A stretch of DNA of 46,929 nt from Glomus cerebriforme (Eukaryota; Glomeromycota; Glomeromycetes; Glomerales; Glomeraceae): assembly GCA_003550305.1 (NCBI GenBank), contig QKYT01000033.1:9572-56500 (forward strand). Reading direction: 5' to 3'. This document shows, piece by piece, positions 23,601 to 34,243 of this stretch (position 1 is the first letter of the stretch; every line of letters begins with the position of its first letter). The position numbers were made by a program, and so were the translations under genes. The notes under the pieces are model-generated. The model saw only the letters and a program-made list of their open reading frames with translations. It was not told the DNA's origin and searched no databases.

Positions 23601-24454
23601 CCTTCGCAATAGTATGTTGATGATCAAAAAAGTAAGGATGCTATGGTAACAATTTTTTTTGTAAGCCAAGAAGCTACGCAAAATTTTTTGGGCATGACTC
23701 TTATTCTAAATCCTTCAACCATTCCTGCAACTGTTACCCATGTTTTATATCATGCAGCAAAAAAAAAGATAAAGTATGAAGAAGTATGGGGGCTTGCACA
23801 GCAGGCAGCTCAACTTGCTGTTGAGTATGACAGTCATGATGAAATTATTGGATGGCTAAAAGAGTTTATTGACTGGCACAAAGAAATATTAATCACGTGA
23901 AACCAAGACCTTATGGAAGTTTAAATCAATGATAACAAAGAAAATGAACCTCAACAAGTTGAAAATCCATTAGTTTCACATCATAAAGTACGTCCAGAGA
24001 CAAAGTGATATAAATCCACAACTGAAACAAAGTCTCGCGTGAAATATACATGCAAAACTTGCNGTCAAACAGGACATAATAGCGCAANGTGCCAAAATNG
24101 GTAATATATCTTTCTTTGTCTTGATTCTGTCTTGACTTATTTTTTGACACTTCACTTAATGATATATCATGTTTATTATGTTTGCAGATGCCGTTAACAT
24201 TTATAGTGTTTATAGCATATNTGATACTGTTAAATTTCTTTAAATAAATGCGCATTGATGCCATTTTATTTTTGCATAATGATCAGTTCAAAGCCACTTA
24301 AATCACGTAATTTTAAATAAATAAATGTATAAATGCAAAAAACGCATAAATTTTATAAGTATAAAAATTCAATTAAAAATTTTATTTTCCAACCTAATTT
24401 TCTGAGGTTGTTACAAATAAGGTGTATAACAGGATGTTACAAATAAATTTATCC
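20607..24454 (+). mobile_element. Complete MULE (Mutator-like) transposon with terminal repeats and 9-bp target duplication
   Basis: The left end GAAAAAATGTATTTGTAATA and the reverse complement of the right end (starting GGATAAATTTATTTGTAACA) align, and the arms stay similar for about 55 bp, including CTTATTTGTAACAACCTCAG. Both ends are bordered by TTACTTTAT (20598-20606 and 24455-24463), a 9-bp target site duplication as expected for Mutator elements. The 3848-bp element carries one decayed transposase gene. Near its left end there is a duplicated block (about 20665-20810 and 20930-21080) with GTGACATTA.ACAAA and the TTCTGGCCAGAATT palindrome. Confidence 0.9.
21379..24110 (+). pseudogene. 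MULE transposase with FAR1-type DNA-binding domain and CCHC knuckle, decayed
   Basis: A likely start is MDVSELNSQESI at 21379, followed by short exons with GT-AG borders near 21434, 21510-21547 and 21619-21675. Around 21840-22030 lies a FAR1/WRKY-GCM1-like zinc domain (GGYHQPHK, NNHQDCKSK, CLWNANFNCP). From about 22380 comes the MULE catalytic domain: LEYHDVILNDNTIKTN (first Asp), FITDADSAIDAAI (second Asp), YPIHCIFHISENC, FYHCRNSLCEELF and SHVEGYNNIIK (Glu). At about 24040-24100 a CCHC knuckle (CKTC-QTGHN...C) ends it. Stops sit where Arg or Gln is expected, often CGA to TGA or CAG to TAG. There are N bases and several frameshifts. Confidence 0.85.
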
Positions 24455-24493
24455 TTACTTTATTTAAAGGATTTTTATAATTTATATTACTTG

Positions 24494-24870
24494 TAGAGCC
24501 CAGTTCGGTTCTAATTTTCAGTTCTTTTCTAATTGGTCAGAATTGAAAAATATTAATAATTCATCATCCTGTGATCATAAAAGGACGAAATATAGCTTGT
24601 TGGAATCATCTCATCGAGACGCATCTAATGGTAGTAAAATCATATCTCTAGCACTGATAGATAAAAATCTAATTTTTCAAAAAAATGAAAACCCAAAATC
24701 TTATTTATTAGTGCTAGAGATGCGGATTTACTACCATTAGATGCGTCTCGATGAGACGATTCCAACAAGCTATATTTCGTCCTCTTACGATCACAGGATG
24801 ACGAATTATTAATGTTTTTTGATTCTGACCAATCAGAAAAGAACTGAAATTGGAATCGTTCGGAACTCTA
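24494..24870. mobile_element. Foldback MITE, 377 bp, hAT-like, with 8-bp target duplication
   Basis: The element starts TAGAGCCCAGTTCGGTTC and ends with the matching complement finishing GGAACTCTA. The two arms (about 165 bp each) are near-perfect inverted copies separated by about 45 bp, so a single strand would fold into a very long hairpin. ATTACTTG occurs immediately on both sides (24486-24493 and 24871-24878), an 8-bp duplication typical of hAT mobilisation. It has no coding capacity. It sits 40 bp from the right end of the MULE. Confidence 0.9.
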
Positions 24871-24899
24871 ATTACTTGATTTAAGGTATTTTTTATAAG

Positions 24900-25119
24900 T
24901 TCATATTATACTAATATAATTGGCTGGTGATTGATTATAAAGAAGGAATTTTTTATATGATTACTATTTAATTGGAATAGAAATTTGGTATGATAGTGAT
25001 TATAGGGCATTTGTGACTATAAAGGAGGATTTTTATATATAATAAGATCGGGACTGACAAATGATGTGATTAAAGGGAATTGTGACTATAAAGGAGGTGA
25101 TTATATGAGGGGACGACTG
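24900..25119. mobile_element. Partial MITE of the CAGTC(A/G)TCCCC family
   Basis: The right end reads GATTATATGAGGGGACGACT followed by G at 25119 and then TA. Its complement matches the end of the intact element at 44601-44785 (CAGTCATCCCCCTATATAAT). Inside, GTGACTATAAAGGAGG occurs twice (about 25013 and 25081). I could not find the left terminal repeat, so the left boundary is approximate and the copy seems truncated. Confidence 0.55.
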
Positions 25120-25129
25120 TATTCAGATT

Positions 25130-26440
25130 ATATAGTGGCAATTAGATTATAAGTGATATATAGATTATTAAGTAGTACTATAATCTAGTCTAAGTGAGAG
25201 TAGGTAGTAATCTTATAAGACTGCTACTTACTCCCATTTGATTTCATTATAATTATATGATAATTATTATTCTATAAATGCATATTCTCTCTAAATGCAT
25301 GTTTTTATCCATCCTAAAAGTATGCAATTATAGAGAGTTGACTGTAATTATATTAAATTTTAATTTTTTTATTGGCTGATTTTAAATTATATGATTTATA
25401 ATTATTTAGGAAATAACTGAATGTAATTTAATTTTTAGAATTTTACAATTTTTTTTATCATTATCTATTTTAAAAAATGTAAAATTATAATATAATTTTG
25501 GCTAGAATTAAGTATTTAATTAATTATTAAAAATAAAAATTATGTAATATTATTACTTTTCTTTTTTAAAAAATTATATAATTTCTAACTCTTTTCTAAT
25601 AAAAAATTTAAAATAATACTACATTGCTACATAATTTTTAAGTATAAACTTTTAATATTATATAAGTATATTTTTTTATAAATATCTAATTTTGAAAAAC
25701 AATTTTAAATTATATTTAATTATCTTTCAATTATAATTATTATTATCTTATAATTTTTTTTTTTTTTTTTTTATATTAGCAAATTTTATAATTAAGTTGT
25801 TTATAAAAATATTTTTAGCTAAATTACAAATTATATAATTTAAAATTTTTTTTTTTAAAGTTAAAAAAGAATTTTTTTTTTTTTNTNAAATAANTTATTA
25901 TNAAAAAAAAAAAAAATATCTAAATTATAATTTATTAAATAAAAATATAACTGTATATATTTCAATATAATGCATACTAAAATAAATTTTAATAAGTTAA
26001 AAAATTATTATAATATAATAAGGATAATATTTGGAATAGTAGTTTAATTATATTTACAAAAATATTAGAAATAATTTATATTTTTTTAATATATTATATA
26101 GGTAAATTACTGTATATGATAAATTATCTAAATTATAAAAAAAAGGTAATTTATAAAATTTTATATATATAATTTGTATATTTGGTAATGTTTAAATTAT
26201 TATATCAAGTTATTAAATTAATAAATATATTACAATATTACAAAAAAAATTTAATAAATTATAAATTTATTACTAAAAAACATTATGTAACTGATAAATT
26301 AAAATTAATAAAATTGGTAATTTTGTTTAGAATTAAATATTTGGTTTTAAATAACCTTCTAAATTATTTTGTTTTATATATAAATAATATAAATAAAAAA
26401 TGTAATAATAAATTTAAATCATCTAAAATGCAAAACAAAA
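25130..26440. other. Very AT-rich interval without a gene
   Basis: About 1.3 kb of nearly pure A/T with long T and A runs and N bases near 25880-25905, where homopolymers defeated sequencing. An open frame at 26182-26457 is Asn/Lys/Ile-rich and is explained by composition. It separates the transposon cluster from the host gene block. Confidence 0.6.
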
Positions 26441-26445
26441 ATATA

Positions 26446-27591
26446 TTATTCTTTTAATAGGTCATACAATTTGCTTTTGGCTTCCTCATCACCACTTTTA
26501 GCAGCTTCACAATACAAATTTATAGCTTGCTTCATATCCATCTCAACTTCTACACCAAATTCATAAAATACACCTAAATAATATTGACCATCACTATTTT
26601 CTCGTTCAGCAGATTGTTTATAATATTCTAAAGCTTTTTTCAAATCTTTTTCAACACCACACCCAACTTGATAACAATAACCAAGTTCACTTAAACCTAA
26701 AAGTTTTCCGGTTCTAATTGATTTTTTATATAGATTGAAAGCTTTTTTCTTATCAATTTCGGTTCCAATACCAAAATCAAAGCAATTGGCCATGTTACAT
26801 AAACCACATATGCATAGTTCAGTTTCTGCAGCTTTTTGATACCATTTGAATCCCAAAGTCTCATCTATTGCAGTTCCTTTTCCCAAAACATAACAACTTC
26901 CCAATAAAGTTTGGGAATAAGCAATTCCTATCTTTGCACCTGCTATATAAGAATTAAATGCTTTTCTTTCATTTATTTCTGTTCCAATTCCTGCTTCAAA
27001 AAAAAATCCAAGTAAAGTTTTATATTTTACATCATGTTCATTATTTAAAAGCCATTTGAATATTTTTTCTTCTTTTTGATCATTATCTTCAAGATGTTGT
27101 CTAATTAATATTATAATTTGGTTAATTGGATAATTATCCAATGCATCATAAAATACAAATAATAAGTCATCTACATATTTCGTTGTCGCATCTTTAAGAT
27201 GATCTCTTGAAGGCGAAGAAGATCTTGAATAAATCATTGGGACATTTGGATTTGCCGGTGAAGAAGGTCTACTGAGTCTGGAAGGTGATAAAGATCTCGA
27301 TGGTGATCTTAGAACATTTAATGTCGAATGATTTGATGGAGTATTCAGATGTAAATTTGGAGATTTTGGTCTAGTTGGAATTGTTTGTGCATTAAGTTGA
27401 TTTAGTTGTGTTTTCGGATCTGGAGGTGATGATGGCGTCTCAATTATCACTTGATTAAAATCTTTTGATTCATTATTCATTTGAAAAGATGGTGTTGAAA
27501 TGCTATTTGCGGAAGCCATAATTTTTATAAAATTTTTTAAGAAAGAGAGGATGAAGAAATTGAATTTATAATGAATAATGCAGCTCATCAC
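26446..27591 (-). CDS. Sel1-repeat protein
   Basis: An intact single-exon frame of 381 codons. The more natural start may be the Met of MASANS (codon 25, at 27519), giving 357 residues; the extra leader is hydrophobic. Residues about 60-130 (numbering from the long form) are Ser/Pro/Arg-rich with SPSRSLSPSR-like repeats, probably disordered and phosphorylatable. From about residue 190 there are five Sel1-like repeats of 36-37 residues with the signature (L)G.(C/F)Y..G.G...D..KA...Y..A(A), for example LGYCYQVGCGVEKDLKKALE. A partial sixth follows and the protein ends DLLKE. Sel1 repeats form helical scaffolds for protein binding. The family is greatly expanded in arbuscular mycorrhizal fungi, sometimes fused to kinases; no kinase domain is here. 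It is divergent from the phosphate symporter. Confidence 0.85.
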   Translation of the reverse strand: MMSCIIHYKFNFFILSFLKNFIKIMASANSISTPSFQMNNESKDFNQVIIETPSSPPDPKTQLNQLNAQTIPTRPKSPNLHLNTPSNHSTLNVLRSPSRSLSPSRLSRPSSPANPNVPMIYSRSSSPSRDHLKDATTKYVDDLLFVFYDALDNYPINQIIILIRQHLEDNDQKEEKIFKWLLNNEHDVKYKTLLGFFFEAGIGTEINERKAFNSYIAGAKIGIAYSQTLLGSCYVLGKGTAIDETLGFKWYQKAAETELCICGLCNMANCFDFGIGTEIDKKKAFNLYKKSIRTGKLLGLSELGYCYQVGCGVEKDLKKALEYYKQSAERENSDGQYYLGVFYEFGVEVEMDMKQAINLYCEAAKSGDEEAKSKLYDLLKE

Positions 27592-28139
27592 TTTATAAGT
27601 TAATTATTATGTCGATTTTTATTCGAATGATATCTTTTCGTTACGTTTCACTAATAAATATTTTGTATCACTTCAGCTCTATATAGTGCTGGACCAAATC
27701 ATATATTCCTTAATTATATACATTTTGGCCGAAATTAAGTTGATAATAAACCGGCTTTCATTTTTATATCGATTCGTTTACCTAACGCGTGATTGATTAA
27801 AATCCGTAACCCTAATTTCTACTCGTAAGAATTTTGAACTAAGAAGTGACGCCACACTAACTGTTAAAAGTGTAGCACTATAATCTCAGGAAAAACGGGT
27901 CATTTTGCAATTCGGTTAATTAATAATGTTACATGCGAAAAACATTTGCGCCTCAACAATCAAATCTCACGTGCATTGGTTGTTTTCTTATCTGTGATAT
28001 GTGACACCATACTGACCATAGGATTAAATATCCCCTGCATAATGCTGCACTGGCGATAATCAAAATCAATATAAAAATGTTGCTGTTGCTTGAAATCAGA
28101 GAAATTTTTTCGTTTTTTTTTTAATGAGAAAAATTTGTA
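27592..28139. promoter_or_regulatory. Shared upstream region between the Sel1-repeat gene and the phosphate symporter
   Basis: About 550 bp separates two divergently transcribed genes, so it should hold both promoters. It contains one CACGTG box, a TTTTGGCCGAAATT palindrome (about 27724) of the dispersed family, and a pyrimidine/T tract just before the symporter start codon. No convincing TATA box was seen for either gene. Confidence 0.5.
27968..27973. promoter_or_regulatory. CACGTG box upstream of the PHO89-like gene
   Basis: The palindrome CACGTG (context TCTCACGTGCAT) lies 167-172 bases before the symporter ATG. In yeasts this is the core site of the phosphate-starvation regulator Pho4. 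Regulation here is inferred: the hexamer also occurs elsewhere in the window, including in transposons and exons. Confidence 0.35.
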
Positions 28140-30026
28140 ATGGAACCACATAGTTATGTTTGGCTTTTTGTTATTGGCGCAATTATTTCGTTCGCTGGTG
28201 GATTTGGTATCGGTGCTAATGATGTAGCAAACAGTTTCTCGTCATCAATTGGATCACGAGCTCTTACATTGAAACAGGCTTGTTGTATCGCTATCTTCAC
28301 AGAATTTCTTGGTGCTTTCTTGTTAGGCTCCAATACATCCGAAACTATCGGCGAAGGAATTATAAAAGTATCATTATTCCAAAGTCATCCGGAAGTGCTT
28401 ATGGTATGTCTTTATCACTTTTTATATTTATACCTATATTTATACCTTTGGTTTATAATTTCTTAAATTATTTTCTTTTAAATAAAATAGCTTGCTATGG
28501 TTTGCGCCTTAGTTGTCTCAACTACATGGGTTCTTTTCGCTTCAAGCCGTGGATGGCCGGTCTCCACTACGCATTCAATTGTCGGTGCTATTATTGGTGT
28601 TGGTGTTGCATCTTTCGGTTGGAAAGGTAGAATATCAAATTATTAAATTTTCGCTATTCTATCTTTAAAAATTTGATCTAATTAAAAAATAATGTTTAAA
28701 TTACTAGCAATTGACTGGAGTATTGATGGTTTAGCAAAGATTATAATTTCATGGTTCGTTGCACCCATAGTATCTGGAATTGCAGCATCAATTATCTTCT
28801 TGGCAACAAAATATTTGGTGCTTGAACATCAAGAAACTTCTTTCCAACGTGGTTTAATAGCTATTCCGATATACTTTGCTATAATAATCGCTATAAATGT
28901 ATTTTACATCATCTTTAAAGGTCCATCAAATCTTAAATTAGACAACCTTAAGCCTTACATTATTGCATCTATTGTGGTTGGAGTTACCATTATCGCCGTT
29001 ACCTTTAGTCATTTCTTTTATGTGCAATATTTAAAAAGGAAGATTCTTAGAAAAGAAACAGGCCTCAGATGGTATCATGTTTTCATCATTCCCTTTATTG
29101 GAGAGCGATATGAGAATAATGTTGCTGAAAATGGTATTGAAAAACAAGAAGGAATCGAAGTTGAAGAAAATAAAGATGTATCATCTGGTTTAAATCCAAA
29201 AAAAAATATCTTTCAATCTTGCTTTGCGACTATTGGAAATTATGTTGCGCGTAGTATTAATAAGGAAGTTGCAGATTATAAGGCGCATGATAATAAAGAA
29301 ATACACGATTTTGCTATAAAATATGATCCGGACACGGAAAGCTTATATTCTTTCCTTCAAATTCTTACCTCTTCATTTGTATCATTCGCTCATGGTTCAA
29401 ATGATGTTTCTAACGCGGTCGGACCCTTTTCTATAATTTATCTTATATACCAATATGGTGTAATTCAATCAGGTAAAGTGGTTAATATTATCTCATCAAT
29501 TTTATTTTTGGATTTAAAGTGATTTATTTCGATTTGCGTTATCGTTCAGGCGGAGAAACCATACCTATTTGGATTGTAGCTTTAGGAGGTTTCGCTATTG
29601 ACTTGGGTCTTGTTCTTTATGGATACCACGTGATGAGATCTCTTGGAAATCGAATTACTTATCAATCTCCATCACGGGGTTTCTCTATGGAATTAGGTAC
29701 TTCATTAGCTATAATAACAGCCTCAAAAATGGGTCTTCCTATCTCAACAACACATTGCATTACTGGCGCAACTACAGCCGTAGGTTTATGTAATGGAAAC
29801 GCAAAAGCTCTCAACTGGAAATTGATAGGTTGGTGCTTCTTTAGTTGGTAAGTCTAATTTTCACAATGAATGATGTTTTGATTAATAAAGAATTGAAGTT
29901 TAACCCGTTTTTTTTTTAAAAAAAAAATTTTTTAGGATATTAACAGTTCCTGTTGTTGCATTACTTGCTGGTTGTATTTTTGCTTTTGTTGCTAATGCTC
30001 CTTCACTGCGCGGTACTGTAAATTAA
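28140..30026 (+). CDS. PHO89: PHO89-type Na+/phosphate symporter (PiT/PHO-4 family)
   Basis: Exons 28140-28403, 28491-28626, 28708-29472, 29550-29847 and 29936-30026 join in phase to 517 residues ending SLRGTVN. All four introns have GT-AG ends. The protein couples inward sodium flow to phosphate uptake at the plasma membrane. Both halves of the inverted duplication carry the family signature: GANDVANSFSSSIGS (residues 25-39) and GSNDVSNAVGPF (363-374). Hydrophobic helices flank a central cytosolic loop of about 110 residues (residues about 240-350), usual for this family; S. cerevisiae Pho89 is only slightly longer. PVSTTH and PISTTH motifs, one per half, are also present. High-affinity, alkaline-active phosphate transport is known for fungal relatives. 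It lies 236 bp upstream of a Na+/H+ antiporter on the same strand. I am confident of the family; the substrate is inferred. Confidence 0.95.
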
Positions 30027-30262
30027 TATCACCGTAGTGTTTATATAACCTTACTTTATAGTGTAAATAAAAAATGTCAAATTTTGTGTACGTTACACAT
30101 AAAAATCCCGTGTTAATCATTTGATAATCATGATGAAATATGATGAAATGTAACACGTTAAACGAGATTTTAAATTAAAAAAATTGACTATCCTAATAAT
30201 AAATTAATCGCAGTTATCTTTTCTACTAAAACACTAAATAAAGAGCATTTAGCTGTGACATT
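30027..30262. other. Short intergenic region between the two transporters
   Basis: This 236-bp spacer must hold the symporter terminator and the antiporter promoter. It contains two imperfectly inverted blocks (AAAAATCCCGT at about 30100 and ACGAGATTTT at about 30160) and a TGATAATCATGATGAAATAT repeat-like stretch. No clear TATA box was seen. Confidence 0.4.
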
Positions 30263-33200
30263 ATGGATCATCAATTCATTAATGTTAATGAAGTTTCCGT
30301 TGTATCGCTGATTCTTGGTGGATTTATTGTTATTTTCGGTCTCGTTTCGTATTTCGTCAAACAACGATTATACTTATCAGAAGCGCGTAAGTATCTCTTT
30401 GGTTTTCCATTGTATTTACCTGAGTTATGTAACTTGTATTCTAATTTATTTCTCCTAATATCTAAAGTCATATGTCTGTTCGTCGGAGTAATTCTTGGTC
30501 CATATGTTTTACATGTGATCGAACCCTATAAGTGGGGAAATATTGATTTTATTACACGTGAATTTACTCGAATAGTAATCGCTATTCAGGTATATTTTAC
30601 ATTATTTTTAGAATATTTTTCTTTATATTGTTTATGGATATCTAATCTATTGTATTTTTAACAGGTCATGGCTGCTGGTGTGGCGTTGCCTAAGTGAGTT
30701 TTATGTTTAAATTTTACAATTTTTTTTTTTTTTTTTGTGACAGGTACTAATATTTCGTATCTTCTTTTTTATTAAAGAGCGTATCTTTGGAAGGAACTTA
30801 AATCTCTAGCGATCTTACTTGTTCCGGTTATGATTTGGATGTGGGTTATTAGCGCTATCTCTATATGGCTCTTCATACCCAACCTCTCATTTGTAAGTGC
30901 TAACTTGCACACGTTTACTTTGAATTTGAATTTAATAATTTTTAATAATTTTAATAATTTTAATGATATAGTTAGAAGCACTTATGATTGCTTCTTGCGT
31001 CACTCCAACTGATCCGGTAAGCGATTAATTATTACATATTTCCTTTCCAAATTTAGTTCATGAGCCACTAACAATAGAATAGAAATCATACAGTACTTCC
31101 AAAATATCGGGATATCTCTTGATCTTAATTCTTCAAGAATTGATTTTTATATCACGCGATATCGCACCAATTATAGTGTCTTGAGTATTATTTGAGATAT
31201 TTTTGTATATTACTTTGGCAGTGTTCCCTCCAAATTAGAGGAAAAGAGAGGATATTAAACAATTAGTTTGGGACATCCTAATAATTTTATCAAATTATGA
31301 ATAATAAATTTACAAGCAGTTTTTTTTTAAGGTATTGGCAAATTGTGTGGTCAGCGGACGTTTTGCAGAAAAACATGTTCCAAATCACGTGAGACATGTC
31401 ATTTCAGCCGAGAGGTAATAAAGTACAAAGTCGGAGTTGACAACTACAAGGTTTATTTTGTTTATACAAATATATTGTCACGTAACTAACGCATTAATAA
31501 ATTCTTTTTTTATGGTATTAGTGCTGCAAATGACGGTAAATTTTTATTTTATATGAATATATATATATATAAATAGATAATAACCCGTTATTTATTCTCT
31601 TAAGGTTTCGGGCTTCCTTTTCTCTTTTTAGCGATTTATCTTTTACAAATGTCTCCAGGCGCAGCAATTGGAAAATGGTTTTATTATATAATTGGATATC
31701 AGATATTGGTATCTATTATAATTGGGTTTTTAATTGGGTATATTGCACGCAAACTACTTAAATTGGCTGAAGAGAGGTATTTATTTCGGTATAAAAAAGT
31801 AGACTATTTCGAATTTTTATTTTAATATTAAACTTTTGTTCTTTTATCTTTTCTTTTTTAGAAAATTAATCGATAAAGAAATATTCATGACATTTGCTAT
31901 TGTGTTGGCTGTAAGTATTATTGAATGGTATGTGGATAAGTATTTTATAAAATCTATTAATGTGAATTGTTAAATTATTTTATTTAGTTATTTATTATGG
32001 GTGCCGTTTCATTAATTGGAAGTGATGATTTATTAGCATGTTTTATTGCTGGAAATTCTTTTACTTGGGAGTGAGTAACGAATTTTTAACAAAGTTAATT
32101 TTCTCAAACTTCTTACAAATTCATGTTTCACTGAAAATTTTATATTTATAATAATAGTGACTGGTTTCGTGTAGAAACCGCCGAATCATACTTTCAAGAT
32201 GTCATTGATTTATTACTTAATTTAGCTATTTTTGTTTATCTCGGCACAGTAATTCCATGGTCATCATTCAATGAAGCAACTTTAGGATTATCCTATTGGC
32301 GTCTCATTGTAGTCGCTACTCTTATACTCTTATTTCGCCGCCTTCCCATCGTAATGGCTTTGTTAAAAGTAATTCCCGCTTTAAAGACACGACGTGAAGG
32401 TAACAGGAAGTGTTGATTTAATTATATATTAATTAAACAATTTTTATTCAACTTTTAAAAAATATTTATATAGGTATATTTACCGGCTGGTTTGGTCCTA
32501 TCGGAGTAGGTGCGTATCATGCGATAATAATATTTCTATATTATTTAATTTTATAATTAAACGGTTCAATAATTTTTATTATTTAGCTGCAATTTTTTAT
32601 GCTCAAGTTGCTAAAGAAAATTTTTCTGAAACTGATGCAGTTCACGCTCATGCACGAGAACTTATTATTCCAGGTAATAACTTTGAGGTTCAATAAAATC
32701 TAGTAACGCAGTAGCATTAATATTACTATTTTTTACTTTTCTTAGTCACTTTTTTCCTTGTAATTTCTTCAATTACGATACATGGATTATCTGTCCCATT
32801 GGTAAATATTATGATGTCTTTACAATTTATATATAACAAAATATATTTATTTATCATAAAATGTCAGATAAAAATAGGAAGACGTGTGAACACGCTTACG
32901 ATTTCAAGAAATCAATCACTGGAATTACGTCTTACTCGGAGTTTGCGTAGGGGTGCAGACGCTCCAGACATTTACAGAATAAATCCCAATACAATACCAG
33001 AAACTACCTCTTCAGAAACACGCAATGATCTTGATAAACCAAAATTAATTAAAGAATGTACGCCTTCAATTATTTCTAGTTCTATTGTACAAGATGAGGA
33101 TATTACAATTAATGTAACTGATACGAATGCTAAAGAATCTGATGAACAAATAATTCCATTTGAAATTGAAGATCTATCTCATAAAAGATTTTCGATTTAT

Positions 33201-33389
33201 GAAGAAGAAGAAAATATTATTATTGAAGATGAAACAGAAGGTAAAGTTTATGTGATTAATAATCCACCTTTGCCTCCTACAACTCCTACTACAACTCTTC
33301 CATCAACAATTCAAGACGCTGATAGTAATTCACAAAAAAGTGGTTTTTTTTCTTTGTTTAAAAAATCTTCACAAGAACAAAATGATTGA
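30263..33389 (+). CDS. NHA1: NHA1/SOD2-type Na+/H+ antiporter (CPA1 family)
   Basis: Fifteen exons close in phase to 592 residues: 30263-30386, 30468-30589, 30665-30693, 30778-30892, 30972-31016, 31332-31414, 31522-31535, 31605-31776, 31862-31910, 31988-32070, 32158-32399, 32474-32509, 32587-32673, 32746-32801 and 32868-33389. The exchanger expels Na+ (and often K+) for H+ across the plasma membrane.

Family marks are EALICLFVGVILGP in an early helix, TREFTRIVIAIQVMAAGVALPK, CVTPTDPVLANCVVSGRFAEKHVP, ESAANDGFGLPFLFLA, and LIGSDDLLACFIAGN with the paired acidic residues Asp264-Asp265 used for ion transport. ITIHGLSVP closes the membrane part. Residues 420-592 are a soluble acidic tail ending FSLFKKSSQEQND, longer than in S. 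pombe Sod2 and much shorter than in S. cerevisiae Nha1. Exon 7 is only 14 nt. One intron (31017-31331) is unusually long at 315 bp. Confidence 0.94.
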
Positions 33390-34243
33390 CAAGAAAAGTA
33401 CTTTCTAAAAATTTTAAATATATATTTTGTATACTTCTTTTATCACTCACTTCCATATAAATTAAACAAATTTAATAAATATGACGTTTCTATCATAATA
33501 AAAAAAATTAAATAACGTTATCTACTGTATAAGTTGTTTATATAAATTTCCAGTCGACCCACACGGCCATAAGAACTTCCACAACTTCCACAATCCACAC
33601 TAGTTCCTGGTTCCCACATACAGTATATGAAAATTCCCCCATTATACAGTAGTTGATGGTCCACAAGGGGTGTGATTATGGGGGGGGGGGTAATAGGGTC
33701 AAGTTTGTATTTCACGGGAATTTCTGGCCAATTATAGTTAATTAAGTTCAAACAATCCCCCTGGAGAATTTCAGACTTGACATAATCTTCAAACTTCCTT
33801 TAAGCGTCTTTCAACATCATTTTCAAATTTAATCTTGAGCTCTTGAAAAAAATAGACATGGATTGTTAGTTTTAATTAAGATCTGATAAAAAGGTCTATA
33901 TGGCCCTTTGCAATAGAAAAGGAAAAAAATCATATTTTTTTAAAAAAAATCACATCCTATTTGCGTCATTCGAGAGCCAGCATTATTATCGGCATTATTC
34001 ACGTTAATACAGTAACAGTTAAACATGCTAAACAAAGACCCATTCGTAAAAAAAAAGAGGGGCAAGTGAATAACTTCCCGCATTTATTTCAATATAACCT
34101 AAATCTTTTAAGACCAGAAAAAAAATTTGAAAAGAATTTTAGCATACTATTTTTTTATTTTAATTTTTTTAATAAAAATAATGCTTCAATTATTATTTAA
34201 TAGTTAGATTTGAACATAATAAACTACTAATCAACTACGGCAT
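33390..34243. other. Intergenic region with a G-run, no supported gene
   Basis: A minus frame of 77 codons (33751-33518) contains WEPGTSVDCGSCGSSYG but matches nothing I recognise and runs over an 11-base G homopolymer (about 33679-33689), so I do not call it. A plus frame at 33961-34200 is basic and low-complexity. GTGTGATTATGGGG near 33670 resembles the interior of the CAGTC-type MITEs. Confidence 0.4.

Noticed and set aside
26182..26457. 91-codon plus frame rich in Asn, Lys and Ile
   Set aside because: Explained by AT-rich composition and overlaps the end of the Sel1-repeat gene.
33518..33751. 77-codon minus frame with a CGSCG motif
   Set aside because: Crosses an 11-base G run, has no homology I recognise, and no splice or promoter context.
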